Made by a program: the position numbers and the translations under genes. Below, one piece after another: positions 34,151 through 44,229 of a stretch of 64,000 nucleotides of DNA; the stretch's first letter is position 1; each line of letters opens with the position of its first letter. Below the pieces are notes generated by a model. That model was not told where the DNA came from, did no database searches, and saw only the letters and a program-made list of their open reading frames with translations. Source of the DNA: Nemertoderma westbladi (Eukaryota > Xenacoelomorpha > Nemertodermatida > Nemertodermatidae); the NCBI GenBank assembly GCA_032718475.1, contig JAUCBJ010005174.1:1-64000 (forward strand), given 5' to 3'.

Positions 34151-36451
34151 ATGACATCGCATTTCAAAAGAAGCAATTTTGAAGTGACGAAATGTGACGA
34201 TAGTCTAGATATTGAGAAAGTAGACCTCACAATGTCCAAGGTAGAGAGAGCAGAAATTACTTTACCAAAATCATCTAGTCCCATTGTACGACGCTATTTC
34301 ACTACAAGGAACGTTTTATTTGGGATAATTTTACTACTGGGACTGATTGTAGCAGCATTAATTATCGTTATCGCCATTGGAGGCTCAAGTAGTGAGGCAT
34401 TATGTCTGACCCCCGAGTGCATTTACATGGCATCCTCAATCTGGGCTAATGTGAACACCTCGGTCGATCCCTGCCAGGATTTCTACAACTATGCATGTGG
34501 GGGCTGGATCAACAAGAACCCTATTCCACCCGATGTGGACTTATGGAGTCCATTAAATAAGAAAGATTTTGAAACCAAGATATTGCTAAAGTCTATGTTG
34601 GATGAAATAACGGCCAGAGGGAATTATACCAACGAGGATGATGCAATAGGTAAAGCTCATAGATATTATCTCTCCTGTATGAATGAAAGTGCAAAAGTCA
34701 AATTGGGTGGAAAACCATTGAGAGAGATAATCCAAAACAACTTTAAGAACTTGGAATCGCCCGGGTCTGAGGCTAATGGAAGTACATCGAAGGAAGAGTT
34801 AACAGATCTGCTAAAAACGATGTTCACTAACTTATCAATGCCCGCCCCTGGTCCGCCTCTAATAGTTGTGGGTTCATCTTCAGACAGTAAGAACACAGAT
34901 GTTCAAGTAATCACCATTACCAAAGGATCTTTGTTTTTGGATCAAACCCGTTCGTATTTAAATAAAACCATAGATAACGACACATCATGGACTAACCTAT
35001 TGAATTATATGACGGATTTGTCTGTGAAAGTCGGGCTCAATGCCACAATCATTAATAAAACAATGCGAAAAGCTCTGGAGTTCGAGATGGAATTAGCTGA
35101 GTTAACAGAGTTTGAAAGAAACTATCGCAAAATGTCAATCGAAGATCTTCAGGAAGAAGCTCCAGTTGTTATGTGGCTGGATTTATTGCAACATATATTT
35201 AATCTTGTTGGATATGAGATAACACCAAAGGAAGACGTTGTTGTGTATTCCTTGAAATATTTGAAAGGCTTAAGTAAAATTATGGATCATACTGATTCAG
35301 TTGTAGTCGAACATTACATGTTGTTCCGGTTTATGGATGCCCAGGTTAAATATCTTTCTGATGATTTTCTTAACTTAAATAAACAATATTTTGGAGGGGT
35401 TCAGGAACCAAAGTGGAAGAGTTGTCTCCAACAAACAGAGGATAGTTTCACATATGCCATTGGAGCTTTGTTTGTAGAGAGACGATTTGATAAGGCTAGC
35501 AAGGAAGCTGCTTCAAAGATGATTGATGGAATCCGAGATGCTTTCATAGAGAATCTACCACAGGTGGCCTGGCTCGATGGCGATACATTGAACAAAGCCG
35601 AGCGGAAAGCCAAGATGATGGGGAAGTTAATCGGTTACCCGGACATTATTCTCAATAGATCCTCCCTAAATGATAAATATAAGTCTTTGGAGATGAAAGA
35701 AGATGAATTTCTTAATAACAGTATGAAATTAATGAAATTCGCATTGGAAAAAAAATTAATTAAGTTGCGGGAGCTGTTTGACGATATAGATATCTGGGAT
35801 CTCCTACCACCAGGGATTGGTTCTGCGTCCATTACCGCGTTATACCATCCTTTATTCAACGAAATGTTGTACCCCGCCGCCATCCTCCAGTCCCCCTTCT
35901 ACGATAAATCGTTCCACAAGGCGCTTAATTTCGGTGGCATTGGATCGATCATGGGACATGAGTTGACTCACGGTTTCTCCATCAAGGGGCGAAAATACGA
36001 TTCCAAAGGGAACCTACGCAGATGGTGGAGTAACGATTCGATCTCTAAGTTTGAGAAACAGGCAGACTGTATGAGGGAGCAGTACAGTGCCTATACAGTG
36101 CATGGAGAAAATGTTAACGGTAACTTAACGCTGGGCGAGAATATCGCGGATAATGGTGGTTTAAAGAGTTCCTTCCTCGCCTACCGAACCTGGGTGGAAC
36201 AGAACGGTGAAGAGAAACAGCTACCCGCCCTGCAGCTTAATAACGAGCAATTGTTTTTCCTCAGCTTTGCACAGAACTTGTGCTACTTGGCTACCAAGGA
36301 GAAAGCTATTAAGTTGCTAGAGGAAGACCCTCACAGCCCTAATAAGTGGCGTGTGGTCGGCAGTTTGTCCAACTCTTACGAGTTCAGCAAGGTTTACAGT
36401 TGTCCTAAAGACAGCCCAATGAATCCTACCAAAAAATGTACAGTCTGGTAG
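34151..36451 (+). CDS. Neprilysin/ECE-like M13 zinc metallopeptidase, single exon
   Basis: A 766-residue type II membrane peptidase. It has a 54-residue cytosolic tail, a transmembrane helix at about 55-77, and an ectodomain with the M13 N-terminal signature (CLTPECIYMAS, DPCQDFYNYACGGW). Zinc site: H603-E604-L-T-H607, plus E663 in GENIADNGG with D667. H728 and R734 (DPHSPNKWRVVG) match the substrate-stabilising His and Arg of neprilysin, and the protein ends in the family CxVW motif (CTVW). Length is normal for the family. Two family positions deviate: the NA(F/Y)Y substrate motif reads T562-A-L-Y, and HGFD reads HGFS. The first ATG in frame is used; an upstream TTG in the same frame is not a likely start. 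Vertebrate M13 genes have many exons, so the absence of introns suggests a retrocopy. The gene lies antisense within an intron of the coiled-coil gene. Confidence 0.95.
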   Translation: MTSHFKRSNFEVTKCDDSLDIEKVDLTMSKVERAEITLPKSSSPIVRRYFTTRNVLFGIILLLGLIVAALIIVIAIGGSSSEALCLTPECIYMASSIWANVNTSVDPCQDFYNYACGGWINKNPIPPDVDLWSPLNKKDFETKILLKSMLDEITARGNYTNEDDAIGKAHRYYLSCMNESAKVKLGGKPLREIIQNNFKNLESPGSEANGSTSKEELTDLLKTMFTNLSMPAPGPPLIVVGSSSDSKNTDVQVITITKGSLFLDQTRSYLNKTIDNDTSWTNLLNYMTDLSVKVGLNATIINKTMRKALEFEMELAELTEFERNYRKMSIEDLQEEAPVVMWLDLLQHIFNLVGYEITPKEDVVVYSLKYLKGLSKIMDHTDSVVVEHYMLFRFMDAQVKYLSDDFLNLNKQYFGGVQEPKWKSCLQQTEDSFTYAIGALFVERRFDKASKEAASKMIDGIRDAFIENLPQVAWLDGDTLNKAERKAKMMGKLIGYPDIILNRSSLNDKYKSLEMKEDEFLNNSMKLMKFALEKKLIKLRELFDDIDIWDLLPPGIGSASITALYHPLFNEMLYPAAILQSPFYDKSFHKALNFGGIGSIMGHELTHGFSIKGRKYDSKGNLRRWWSNDSISKFEKQADCMREQYSAYTVHGENVNGNLTLGENIADNGGLKSSFLAYRTWVEQNGEEKQLPALQLNNEQLFFLSFAQNLCYLATKEKAIKLLEEDPHSPNKWRVVGSLSNSYEFSKVYSCPKDSPMNPTKKCTVW

Positions 36452-36773
36452 TCTATTAGAGCGGACTGCAGTGTATGGGTCTTATGTGGTTCTCTTTAGT
36501 CACAAAACCATCAGTCGTGATCACCCATGATTGGGGTTTCGGGGTGGGACAAATTTAATATTATGATTACTGATTACTGAAATTCTTATCTTATAGTAAA
36601 GAATGACAAACCCAGAAATAGAACAAATTCACACTTTTCTCTCAATATTACTTTCAGAATATCAATAGGGTACCATAGAGGGTGTATTGTATTTATATGG
36701 AAATACAGTAATTGTATACTGTACATTGGCGTTTGCTTAATAATTGTGCTTCCATAATAGGGTTGGTGCGCGA

Positions 36774-36779
36774 ATAAAA
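36774..36779 (+). terminator. Candidate polyadenylation signal for the M13 gene
   Basis: AATAAA lies about 320 bp after the stop codon and is the first canonical hexamer I noticed downstream. Confidence 0.5.
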
Positions 36780-36884
36780 GGTTGGACTAGAAACAATTGA
36801 AAATAAGGAATAACAAAATGGCAATAATATATGGCGGGTGTATTATTGTAAATAACGAGGAAGTTGTCAAAATAGTGGGTTTAA

Positions 36885-38386
36885 AGGGACCATTACCCCA
36901 ACAGAAGTGAAATTATCGGAAATGTACAAAATGTTCGAAAAAAAATATTTGTTATCTGTTTTTGTAGATGGATAGAAGGTCTTTCATGTGGTGACATCGG
37001 ATTTCACCATTGAATGATTTTTTGGCTGATATTCATGACTCTGTATAAATAAACCAAATTCTCAGTTTGTCCATTTCAATAGTTTTTAAGGGGGGGGGGG
37101 GGGGGGGGGGGAGGGGGGTACACCATTTATCAAAATATGTCGAATTTTTTTTTATGGTCTATTATAATGCACCATTGAATGGTGTTTCCAAATCTGAAAA
37201 CCGCTATTTAATAGCTCTTTTAGTTTTCAAGTTATGTAAATTTCCATTTAGGGAATCCTATTGAAATTACTAATGTATAATGAAAGGTCGATTATCTCCA
37301 AATATTTTTTTCATGAAATTGTCAACTTCAAAACCCTACAACTTAACTACAATTTTTGAGTAATTAGTCTGAAACTTTCTGTGGGTGTCTAGATAGCCAC
37401 CCTGCATAAAAGTATCAGACAACTTTTCTAAATTTTTTGTTAATAAAATTTAATACTATTTATAAAAAACCTAAAAATTTGCATAAATTTGCAGCGCCAC
37501 CTAGCGGTGCAGAATTATTTTAACAAAGTTTCGCCTGATAGTTATGTTGCCCCATCTTTGATCTATCATATAAAAAAACTTTCATGTGATTAGATTCAAA
37601 ACTGTAAAAGCCTTACGGTTCCAAAGCGCAACCAAGTTTTTTTTGTTGTTAACTAGTATTAACTAATATTAAATTGCGAAAAAAAAAATTATCTGACCTG
37701 TCATGTAGAATAGCATGTTAGGCACATATATGCCAAATTTTAGCCAAAATCAAACAATTTTGAAACGCTGAGAGTGATAAATGGAAGAGTTGTCCCAAAA
37801 TGGTGTACCCCCCCCCCCCCCCCCCCCCCCCCCCCTTAATCACTAAATTCAATACGGCTTTTTTATTTTCATATCTAATTACTATTTTCATTCAATTTTA
37901 ATCTAACATATATATACCAAAATGTTCAGTAGCTTTAGGGCTTTTGTAAAACATGGCCATTTGGATCTTCCAGAACCAATTTTGTAACTGCTACTCTTTG
38001 ACTGTCACAAAATACAGTATTTGATTCTCAAAATATAGCCCGAACATACTAAAACCCCCATAAAATTTTCAAAAACAATAATTTTGTGCATAAATTTTCA
38101 TATAAAATAGCATACATCTAAGTCCATCTTAATAAAGTTATGGAACGAGAAATTTAACCAAGGTGGTAATACTTTATCCTTAAACATGATATATTTTACT
38201 TGAAAAAAAGCCTTACAAATTCAAATACAAATAAAAATAAAACAAATACAAATACAATACAATTTTTGAAAAAAACAAGCTAGCCATATCCAGTTTTCTT
38301 AGTAAAAGATCACAGATCATTGTGTTAAAGTTTCATATTAGTAGCTGTAGAAATAAGAACTAAATAGATTCAGGGTAATGGTCCCT
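36885..38386. mobile_element. TTAA-flanked MITE (outer), 1.5 kb
   Basis: TTAA (36881-36884) is followed by AGGGACCATTACCC. The exact inverse GGGTAATGGTCCCT is followed by TTAA (38387-38390). Perfect 14-bp terminal inverted repeats with a TTAA duplication are the pattern of piggyBac-like insertions. No transposase is encoded. Confidence 0.82.
37090..37835. mobile_element. TTAA-flanked MITE (inner) with poly-G/poly-C ends
   Basis: Inside the outer MITE, TTAA (37086-37089) is followed by a long G run and GTACACCATTT. At the other side AAATGGTGTAC and a 28-C run are followed by TTAA (37836-37839). The arms are inverted and the 746-bp centre is non-coding. It seems to have inserted into the outer MITE. 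Confidence 0.7.
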
Positions 38387-38390
38387 TTAA

Positions 38391-39002
38391 GTAAGCGCAT
38401 AAAACTAATTTTGAAAATCGGATGTGATTGGCTTTTGTAGGTCTGACGGTCATGGCTTATAGTTTTATTTAATATATACAGAAGTTTTACTGTTACTGTA
38501 GTTTGAGTAATTCGTATAATGTTATTATATCTGCCTGCGTTATTTCAAACTGTTACAGTGTATTTGGATGATTGGCGAAGGCGACTACACTTTCAATGCT
38601 TTTTAGAGCATAAATGGAAAAGCACCAATGAATTTACCAAAAGTTATATAGAGTAGGCCTACCTAATTACTAGCGTAATTAAAACTTTTTCATAAAGTCC
38701 CAGTTTTAAATGTTTAATTTGTAATAGTACTAATGTGGAGAAACCTAAACAATTTACAGTTTTAATATTACGATAATTGTGTTTATATGTGGATTATTAT
38801 TTGGATATTAATGAAACATATGATTTTGGTCATAAATTAATATATCTATTTGTTCTAATAAAATAAAACGGAACTCTTTAGTCGGAATTTAAACCTTGTA
38901 AATTACAATTATCGTCATTTCTTAAACGTATCGCCCTGTATAGAATATAAGACATTAAGATACTGTAGGTATTAAAGACCTGCTGTCCTGTATCAACTAC
39001 TC
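38391..39002. other. Intronic, no gene seen
   Basis: AT-rich, without supported ORFs or clear repeats. Confidence 0.5.
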
Positions 39003-39245
39003 TACCTGAATGCAGACTAGACTACGATTCAGTGGGCACTCTGGAGAACGAGGTCATACTGTACCACCAGATCTACTTTTATGGTAACCAACATAAGGAA
39101 ATCGTATCCGTGGACGACCGGCTATGACAAATATAAACTAATTTGAAAGGGATACGGGATACCGAAATTACGACAACTATGGAGAATCGGGAAGCCTGGA
39201 AGGATCTCATTTACTCTGTCCGAGGTCGCTCGACCTAGTTGTAGT
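39003..39245 (+). mobile_element. LINE 3'-end fragment
   Basis: Matches the last ~240 bp of the LINE at 28945-29975 (TATGGAGAATCGGGAAGCCT, GAAGGATCTCATTT, GTCGCTCGACCTAGT), with indels, and ends in TAGTAGTA. Confidence 0.8.
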
Positions 39246-39408
39246 AGTACTGCACATTATTATTCTACACTATTATGTTTCCAATAAACTGAGAAGTTGT
39301 GATAGGATTTTTCAGTTTTTTTCAGATTTTCAGTCTGACAATGATTCGTCTAGCCAGTCAGATAAGCAGATCCCTTGTGAGTGAAAACAATAATTGGTAG
39401 AAACTAAC

Positions 39409-39606
39409 CATCCCTTTCTCGTTTCTATGTTGTTCCTCCATCTCTATCTTTAAATGTTCCAACTCTACCATTTCTCTGTAATGATTCTCTGTTAACTCGG
39501 TAAGTTTTCTATCAATGTCTGAAGTATGCTCCAGGCGATTTGAACGGAGTTTACTTTCAGTTTCATGTGCGATTTTGTGTAACTCGTCACAATTCGCTAA
39601 CTCGCT
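39409..39606 (-). CDS. Coiled-coil protein gene, exon 2
   Basis: 198 bp, exactly 66 codons, phase 0 at both ends. Acceptor TTTCTTTCATTGCAG and donor GGGATG|GTTAGT are both close to consensus. The product is highly charged and helical (SELANCDELHKIAHETESKL, EMVELEHLKIEMEEQ), with heptad-like Leu/Ile spacing. The following intron spans about 12.7 kb and contains the M13 gene and many transposons. Additional small exons in that intron cannot be ruled out. Confidence 0.8.
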
Positions 39607-40324
39607 CTGCAATGAAAGAAATATCCTTACATTGTATTGGTCTACAATCATATTCACATAAGTTAAAACCAAACCGCTCAGTCATAACTAATTGGCGCTT
39701 TCATTTCAACAAAACGATGTTATAATGATTATATTATGTGGCAGTAGTCTACTTTTTCTGAATTACTTCCATTGTGAAGTACAAGTAGGACTACTTAACT
39801 TATGGTATTTCTACTGTATGTATAATATGAGATTACATACAGTATATTGGCCTAACATGTGCGGTTTAAAAAATACGACGAGGCGAGGCTAGATTAACTA
39901 AGATAATGGATAACGAAAATAACGGAAAAGGCGAAATTATTTTAACGAATATATCGAAATGATAAAATTTAATTAAAATGTCGCTTTCCAGTGAGATCGG
40001 CATTCGAAGACACACTTTATATTTATTAATTAATAAAACCCGATAATGTCGCCCCATTTTCGACCATAAAAGTAATTTGATATCAAATACTGATTGGTTG
40101 TTAGGGGTAATCAAATGATGGGAAAACACCACAAGATGGCGCTCAAATTAGTAAATTAATATTTAAATTGAAAAACACAAAAGGGATGTTTATATTATTT
40201 AAAAAATAGAAGATTAGAAACTATCAATTACAGTACGGGAAGTCCACAGAACTCTGTAGACATTTTTGATCGCCTTAATTGCTCTGTTATTTATTAGACC
40301 TACTTGCCTACTACTGACACTTAC

Positions 40325-40477
40325 TTGCAGCTGTTCAACCCTGATCTGCAACCTCTCTTTTTCTTTTAATGTTTGTTGGAGATACAACATGGTTTCTAAA
40401 TGTCTACCTGTAAGTCTCTCGTTCTCCATTATTTGTTGAATATTGTCTGGTCTGAGAGATCTCCTTGTCTTCTCCAT
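40325..40477 (-). CDS. Coiled-coil protein gene, exon 1 (start)
   Basis: ATG at 40477-40475, 51 codons, ending at the donor CTGCAA|GTAAGT. The product begins MEKTRRSLRPDN and continues in a Leu/Glu/Gln-rich helix (ERLTGRHLETMLYLQQ). With exons 2 (39409-39606), 3 (26495-26726) and 4 (24798-24967) all phases agree and give a 250-residue, mostly coiled-coil protein. Such proteins occur in cilia, cytoskeleton and trafficking. I do not recognise the ortholog and assign no function. The start is chosen because it is the first ATG that stays open; a two-codon ATG-TAA lies four bases upstream in the presumed leader. Confidence 0.75.
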
Positions 40478-40481
40478 AGCT

Positions 40482-40487
40482 TTACAT
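40482..40487 (-). promoter_or_regulatory. Start-stop minimal upstream ORF
   Basis: ATGTAA lies in the presumed 5' leader, ending four bases before the main ATG. A start codon followed directly by a stop can stall ribosomes and lower translation of the main ORF. Whether this lies in the transcript is inferred. Confidence 0.4.
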
Positions 40488-40726
40488 CGCAAAATGGAAT
40501 GTGGATGGGTGGGTGTGGATGCAATAAAAATTCAATCCTCTCCAGGGGAAATTCGACGCAAAAAACAGCTGATTATTCTCAAAAATAAAACTGTAACCTG
40601 TTCTATTGTGTTTAGTGCATTGTTTTGGTTAAAATAACGTATCATTATAACCCGCTCCTTTCCCTAAATTGAGAATTTAACAGTGAGGCGGGATTTTAAT
40701 TCGCCAAGGCGGGTTTTGCGTCCAGT

Positions 40727-40745
40727 CCCCCCCCCCCCCCCCCCC
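40727..40745. repeat. Poly-C run (19 C)
   Basis: An uninterrupted C run next to a GC-rich segment (GGCGGGATTTTAATTCGCC is a near-palindrome) just upstream. Confidence 0.9.
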
Positions 40746-42039
40746 TGCCTCTATTGAATTCAAACTAAATCCATTAGGCCTAGTAACTGTACACAATATT
40801 ATTTGACACAATTATTATCTGACTACACGTTTAATAAAAACTATTGAATATTCTTACTAAGGTATAATTGACTCGTGTGAGATTATAGGATTATGTGCGT
40901 AAAACTCAAAACCGTATGTGATTTATTTGCAGTATAGTTTGTTGAGTACAGTTTGATCACTGTGTGATATTTGCATAGGGCCTATAGGCCTACTGTATAC
41001 CTTTCCACTGTTTATATAGGTCTAGTAAGTAATAAATGCGTATTCTGCATATATCATTGCCAAGACATTAATCATGGGTATTGAAATGCGAGAAGGACTG
41101 GTTGTGTTTGGGCATAATACCGTATAGTGATGGTAATTAACGCTTTTGTTTGGCATCAGTTTACTTTGCCTTGTCGATCGCAATCTGATGATGTTGTTTA
41201 TGTCCTCAATGCATGCCTCTGTAATATGGCCTTCGGGTGTGTTCACATTATTCAAAGGAGTATCTTTAAAACTACAGTACGGTAAAATATACTGATTTTT
41301 AACCACAAAAATAGCAAACACGAACCGAAAGGCAACGGTTTAAGGAATAACTACAGACCCTCGATCTGGTACAATGACAGAGAAACAGCAGGAAATCTTG
41401 TTCAGAATTCTTCACATAGAAATAAGTCCAGAAGAATGCTATACGTAAAAAAAAAAAGCAAACAGTCGGCCGAGGCCGGAGGCGACCCGAAGGCTCCTCT
41501 TTCGATAGCTACTACCCGAGGGTAGGGGTGGGCGCTACTCTTGTCCCAAGATTTATGTGTATTATTTATGCTATACGTAACTATCAGTATATCTTCTTCA
41601 TTATGTCTAAATAACTCATTATTTTTTTTTTATTAATTCAATTGATTTATTGTTGTCCTCCATCACAATATAAATTGCACGAACGAAGGAAATGATTGCC
41701 TCGATTTTTTAGACTTCAATTGAAGTGGGAGTGAGTTCCAAATGCTGTGGCCTCATAAACGCAGAGACCGTTGAGATGATGTAAAAGTGGGACAGAAAAA
41801 TTGGCTTGTGAAACTGAGCGTGTGAAATAATTATGAGATTATTATTGCGGGTTCCACCCTCTGATTCGCCTACTGATCAGGTTGATAGTGGGGAACGCCA
41901 TGCATCTAATATTGAGGTTAAACAGGTGTTCGCTATCGGAAGTCATCATATAGAAACTAACCCTCTGAGTTAGCTTCGCCGGCTAATTATCCTCGTTTAT
42001 CCGTGTACAGCATGTCTCTGCGTGAGTTCATGTTTTATC
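40746..42039. other. Intergenic, no gene seen
   Basis: Non-coding. A segment at about 41480-41560 (GGGTAGGGGTGGGCGCTACT, CCCAAGAT) resembles, inverted, a segment at 23950-23990 (ATCTTGGGATAGGAGTACGG, ACCCCTACCC). This is probably a short dispersed repeat. Confidence 0.5.
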
Positions 42040-42800
42040 TCGAAGCGCAAATTATGATTATTCTCAATTTTAGCGATGGCCAACTTTTAGTTCTCCAACT
42101 GCATTAAATTATTATGCTCATTAGAACCGCAATGTCGGATTTAGTGTGGGAAGACACCTTCAAAACAAACGTAGAGCGAATAGTTATTGAGGTATCGCAG
42201 AAAATGTGAAGTCCGGCACAAGTCTACATTACAGCTTTGATGCGATAATGGCAATAATACACAAAAAATGATACTTTGAATTATCTCAAGGAATCAAGAA
42301 TAGACACATCACAGAAATGATTGATATAGTGGGTGTAGACACCTTTAAAATAAGAGTAGAGTCATTAGTTCTTGAGCTATTTTACAAAATGTCAAGACTA
42401 TGTCCACAAATTGATACTTGAAATTGAGTTGAACCACACATTTTCTCCAAAACTATAGTCAACTAATCACTACTCTTTAATTTTGAAGTTGTCTGTATAC
42501 ACTAAATCAATTCGTTGCAGTGATGTGTATATTTTTGATGCCTAAGATAATTAGAAGTAAAATTTTTAGTGTATTTGTCTATAAATCATCAAGGCACTCA
42601 TGTTGACTTGTGCCGGACTCAACATTTTCTGTAATATCTCAAGAACTATTCGCTCTGCGCATGTTTTGATGGTGTCTACTCCCACTAAATCGGTCATTGT
42701 GGTTCTAATGGGCATACTATTAAATGCAGTAGGAGAACTAAAAGTTTTCCACCACCAAAATTGAGAATAAGACTCACTTTGCGCCAAAGAGTACAGTAGG
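42040..42800. repeat. Large imperfect palindrome (~760 bp)
   Basis: The left arm (about 42040-42240) is matched inverted by the right arm (about 42590-42800), for example CTTTTAGTTCTCC at 42084 and GGAGAACTAAAAG at 42729, and TCCGGCACAAGTC against GACTTGTGCCGGA. The inner segments also match inverted around a centre near 42420. Divergence is about 15-20 percent. It looks like a foldback MITE. Confidence 0.75.
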
Positions 42801-43129
42801 TTCTGTTCATGTGCCTGTAGCACTAGTTCCCTCATCCAAAATTTAAAATTTTTGTATCTAACTAAGTTTGGACACATTTGATGACATTTGATGCATGCAG
42901 GAAGTTCTTTCTTGAGTCATTGATCTTTCATCAATGTGTTATATTGTTATAAATTTCATTACGGTGCATTGCGATGGCTCAAAATTTCAACCATCTTGGG
43001 ATCAGTGAAGATATAGACGAAATTTAAAGAATTTTTTTTGCCGTATTTTTTCACCATTTGGCAACTTTTGTGCACTGGTAGAACAATGAAATCGAAAAAA
43101 AAGTAAAAATGCACCGCCCTAATACTACA

Positions 43130-43520
43130 AATGGGGGTTTTCCTGGTAGGAGAATTAACTTCTGATGTCTGTTTTAATTTTTTTTGGAAAATTTAGTCTT
43201 CTAACGGACTATCTCATGTCTGTCTGTGAGTCAGTTTGTCTGTCAGTCGGTCTGTCCGTCAAAATATAATACTGTAATTCGCACAAAATAGCTAAAAATT
43301 TCTCTATGGGGGTTTTCGTGGTCGATAATTTTATTGCCTATGTCAGTTTTCCATTTTTTGCAAAATCTAGTCTTATAACTGACTATCTGATGTCTGTCTA
43401 TGAGTCAGTTTGTCTTTTAGTCTGACCGTCAAAATATAATACTTCGCAGAAAATTGCTAAAAATTTCTCTAGGGGGGTTTTCGTGGACGGCAATTTCATT
43501 TCCGATGTCAGTTTTCGTAA
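43130..43520. repeat. Tandem repeat, unit ~170 bp, with GTCT-rich blocks
   Basis: GGGGTTTTC begins copies near 43134, 43308 and 43476. Each copy carries a TGTCTGTCT-GAGTCAGTTTGTC block, GTCAAAATATAATACT and CTAAAAATTTCTCTA. An inverse (CAGACAGA)n microsatellite follows at about 43580-43655. Confidence 0.8.
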
Positions 43521-43825
43521 TTAGCTGAATCTTGTCTGTCTATCTAGGGTCTGGATGACTGCAAAAAAATTTGATGGACAGTCCGACAGACAGACAGTTA
43601 GACAGACCCACAGAAAGACAGACAGACAGAAACACAGGCAGGCAGACAGACAGATTGATGAGGTTCCACAAAATATGAAAACTTACAACATAAATTTTGT
43701 AACATGAACATTGTTGTATTCTGACAGCCAGACCAAAAGAGAGACAGACGAACAGACAGCCATAATTCGAAGAAAAGTAAGAGATCTCGCTAAACCGTTT
43801 TCAGATTCGACCAATCGGCATCGAG

Positions 43826-44063
43826 CAATAAGACCAATCGTGCCAGTGGAGTAGATGGTAGTCCACCATGAGGTCTTTAAAATACCTGAGTGTTTGAAGC
43901 TCATTTATCCCATCATAGTAGACAGACATGTACAGAACAACAAGAGTCCCACAAGAAATGAAAACAAATAAGTTGGTGCCAGTTCCCAAGAAGGACAACC
44001 TAACTCTCTATGGTACTTTTCGGGGAATCTCATTGATCTCGAAAGCTATATAATAGGATTCTA
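43826..44063 (+). mobile_element. Internal LINE fragment interrupted by an LTR
   Basis: Matches the RT region of the LINE at 44230-47991 (AATAAGACCAATCGTGCCAG, GAGTCCCACAAGAAATGAAA, TTTTCGGGGAATCTCATTGA) with small indels. It stops abruptly at GGATTCTA, where the LTR of element A begins with TG. Confidence 0.85.
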
Positions 44064-44229
44064 TGTGAGCGTATTCAATTCCGCCTCACCAACCCCCATA
44101 AAGTGGGAAAGAGCGCCTTTAAGCAATATTGGGGAGTACGAGGTTGATTGCCAATCAACCTCGTATCACCCCCAATAAACGGGGAGGACAAACCCCAAAG
44201 GGCCGTACACAATGGGGGTCAGAGGTTAC
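44064..44229 (+). repeat. BEL/Pao element A 5' LTR, left part (split by a LINE)
   Basis: Begins TGTGAGCG and is about 75-80 percent like 54371-54500. It contains hairpins GTGAG...CTCAC and TACGAGGTTGAT...ATCAACCTCGTA. It resumes at 48002 after the LINE insertion, whose 10-bp target duplication CAGAGGTTAC lies at 44220-44229 and 47992-48001. Confidence 0.85.

Noticed and set aside
42566-42877. 103-codon minus-strand ORF
   Set aside because: Lies on one arm of the large palindrome and has no recognisable protein features.
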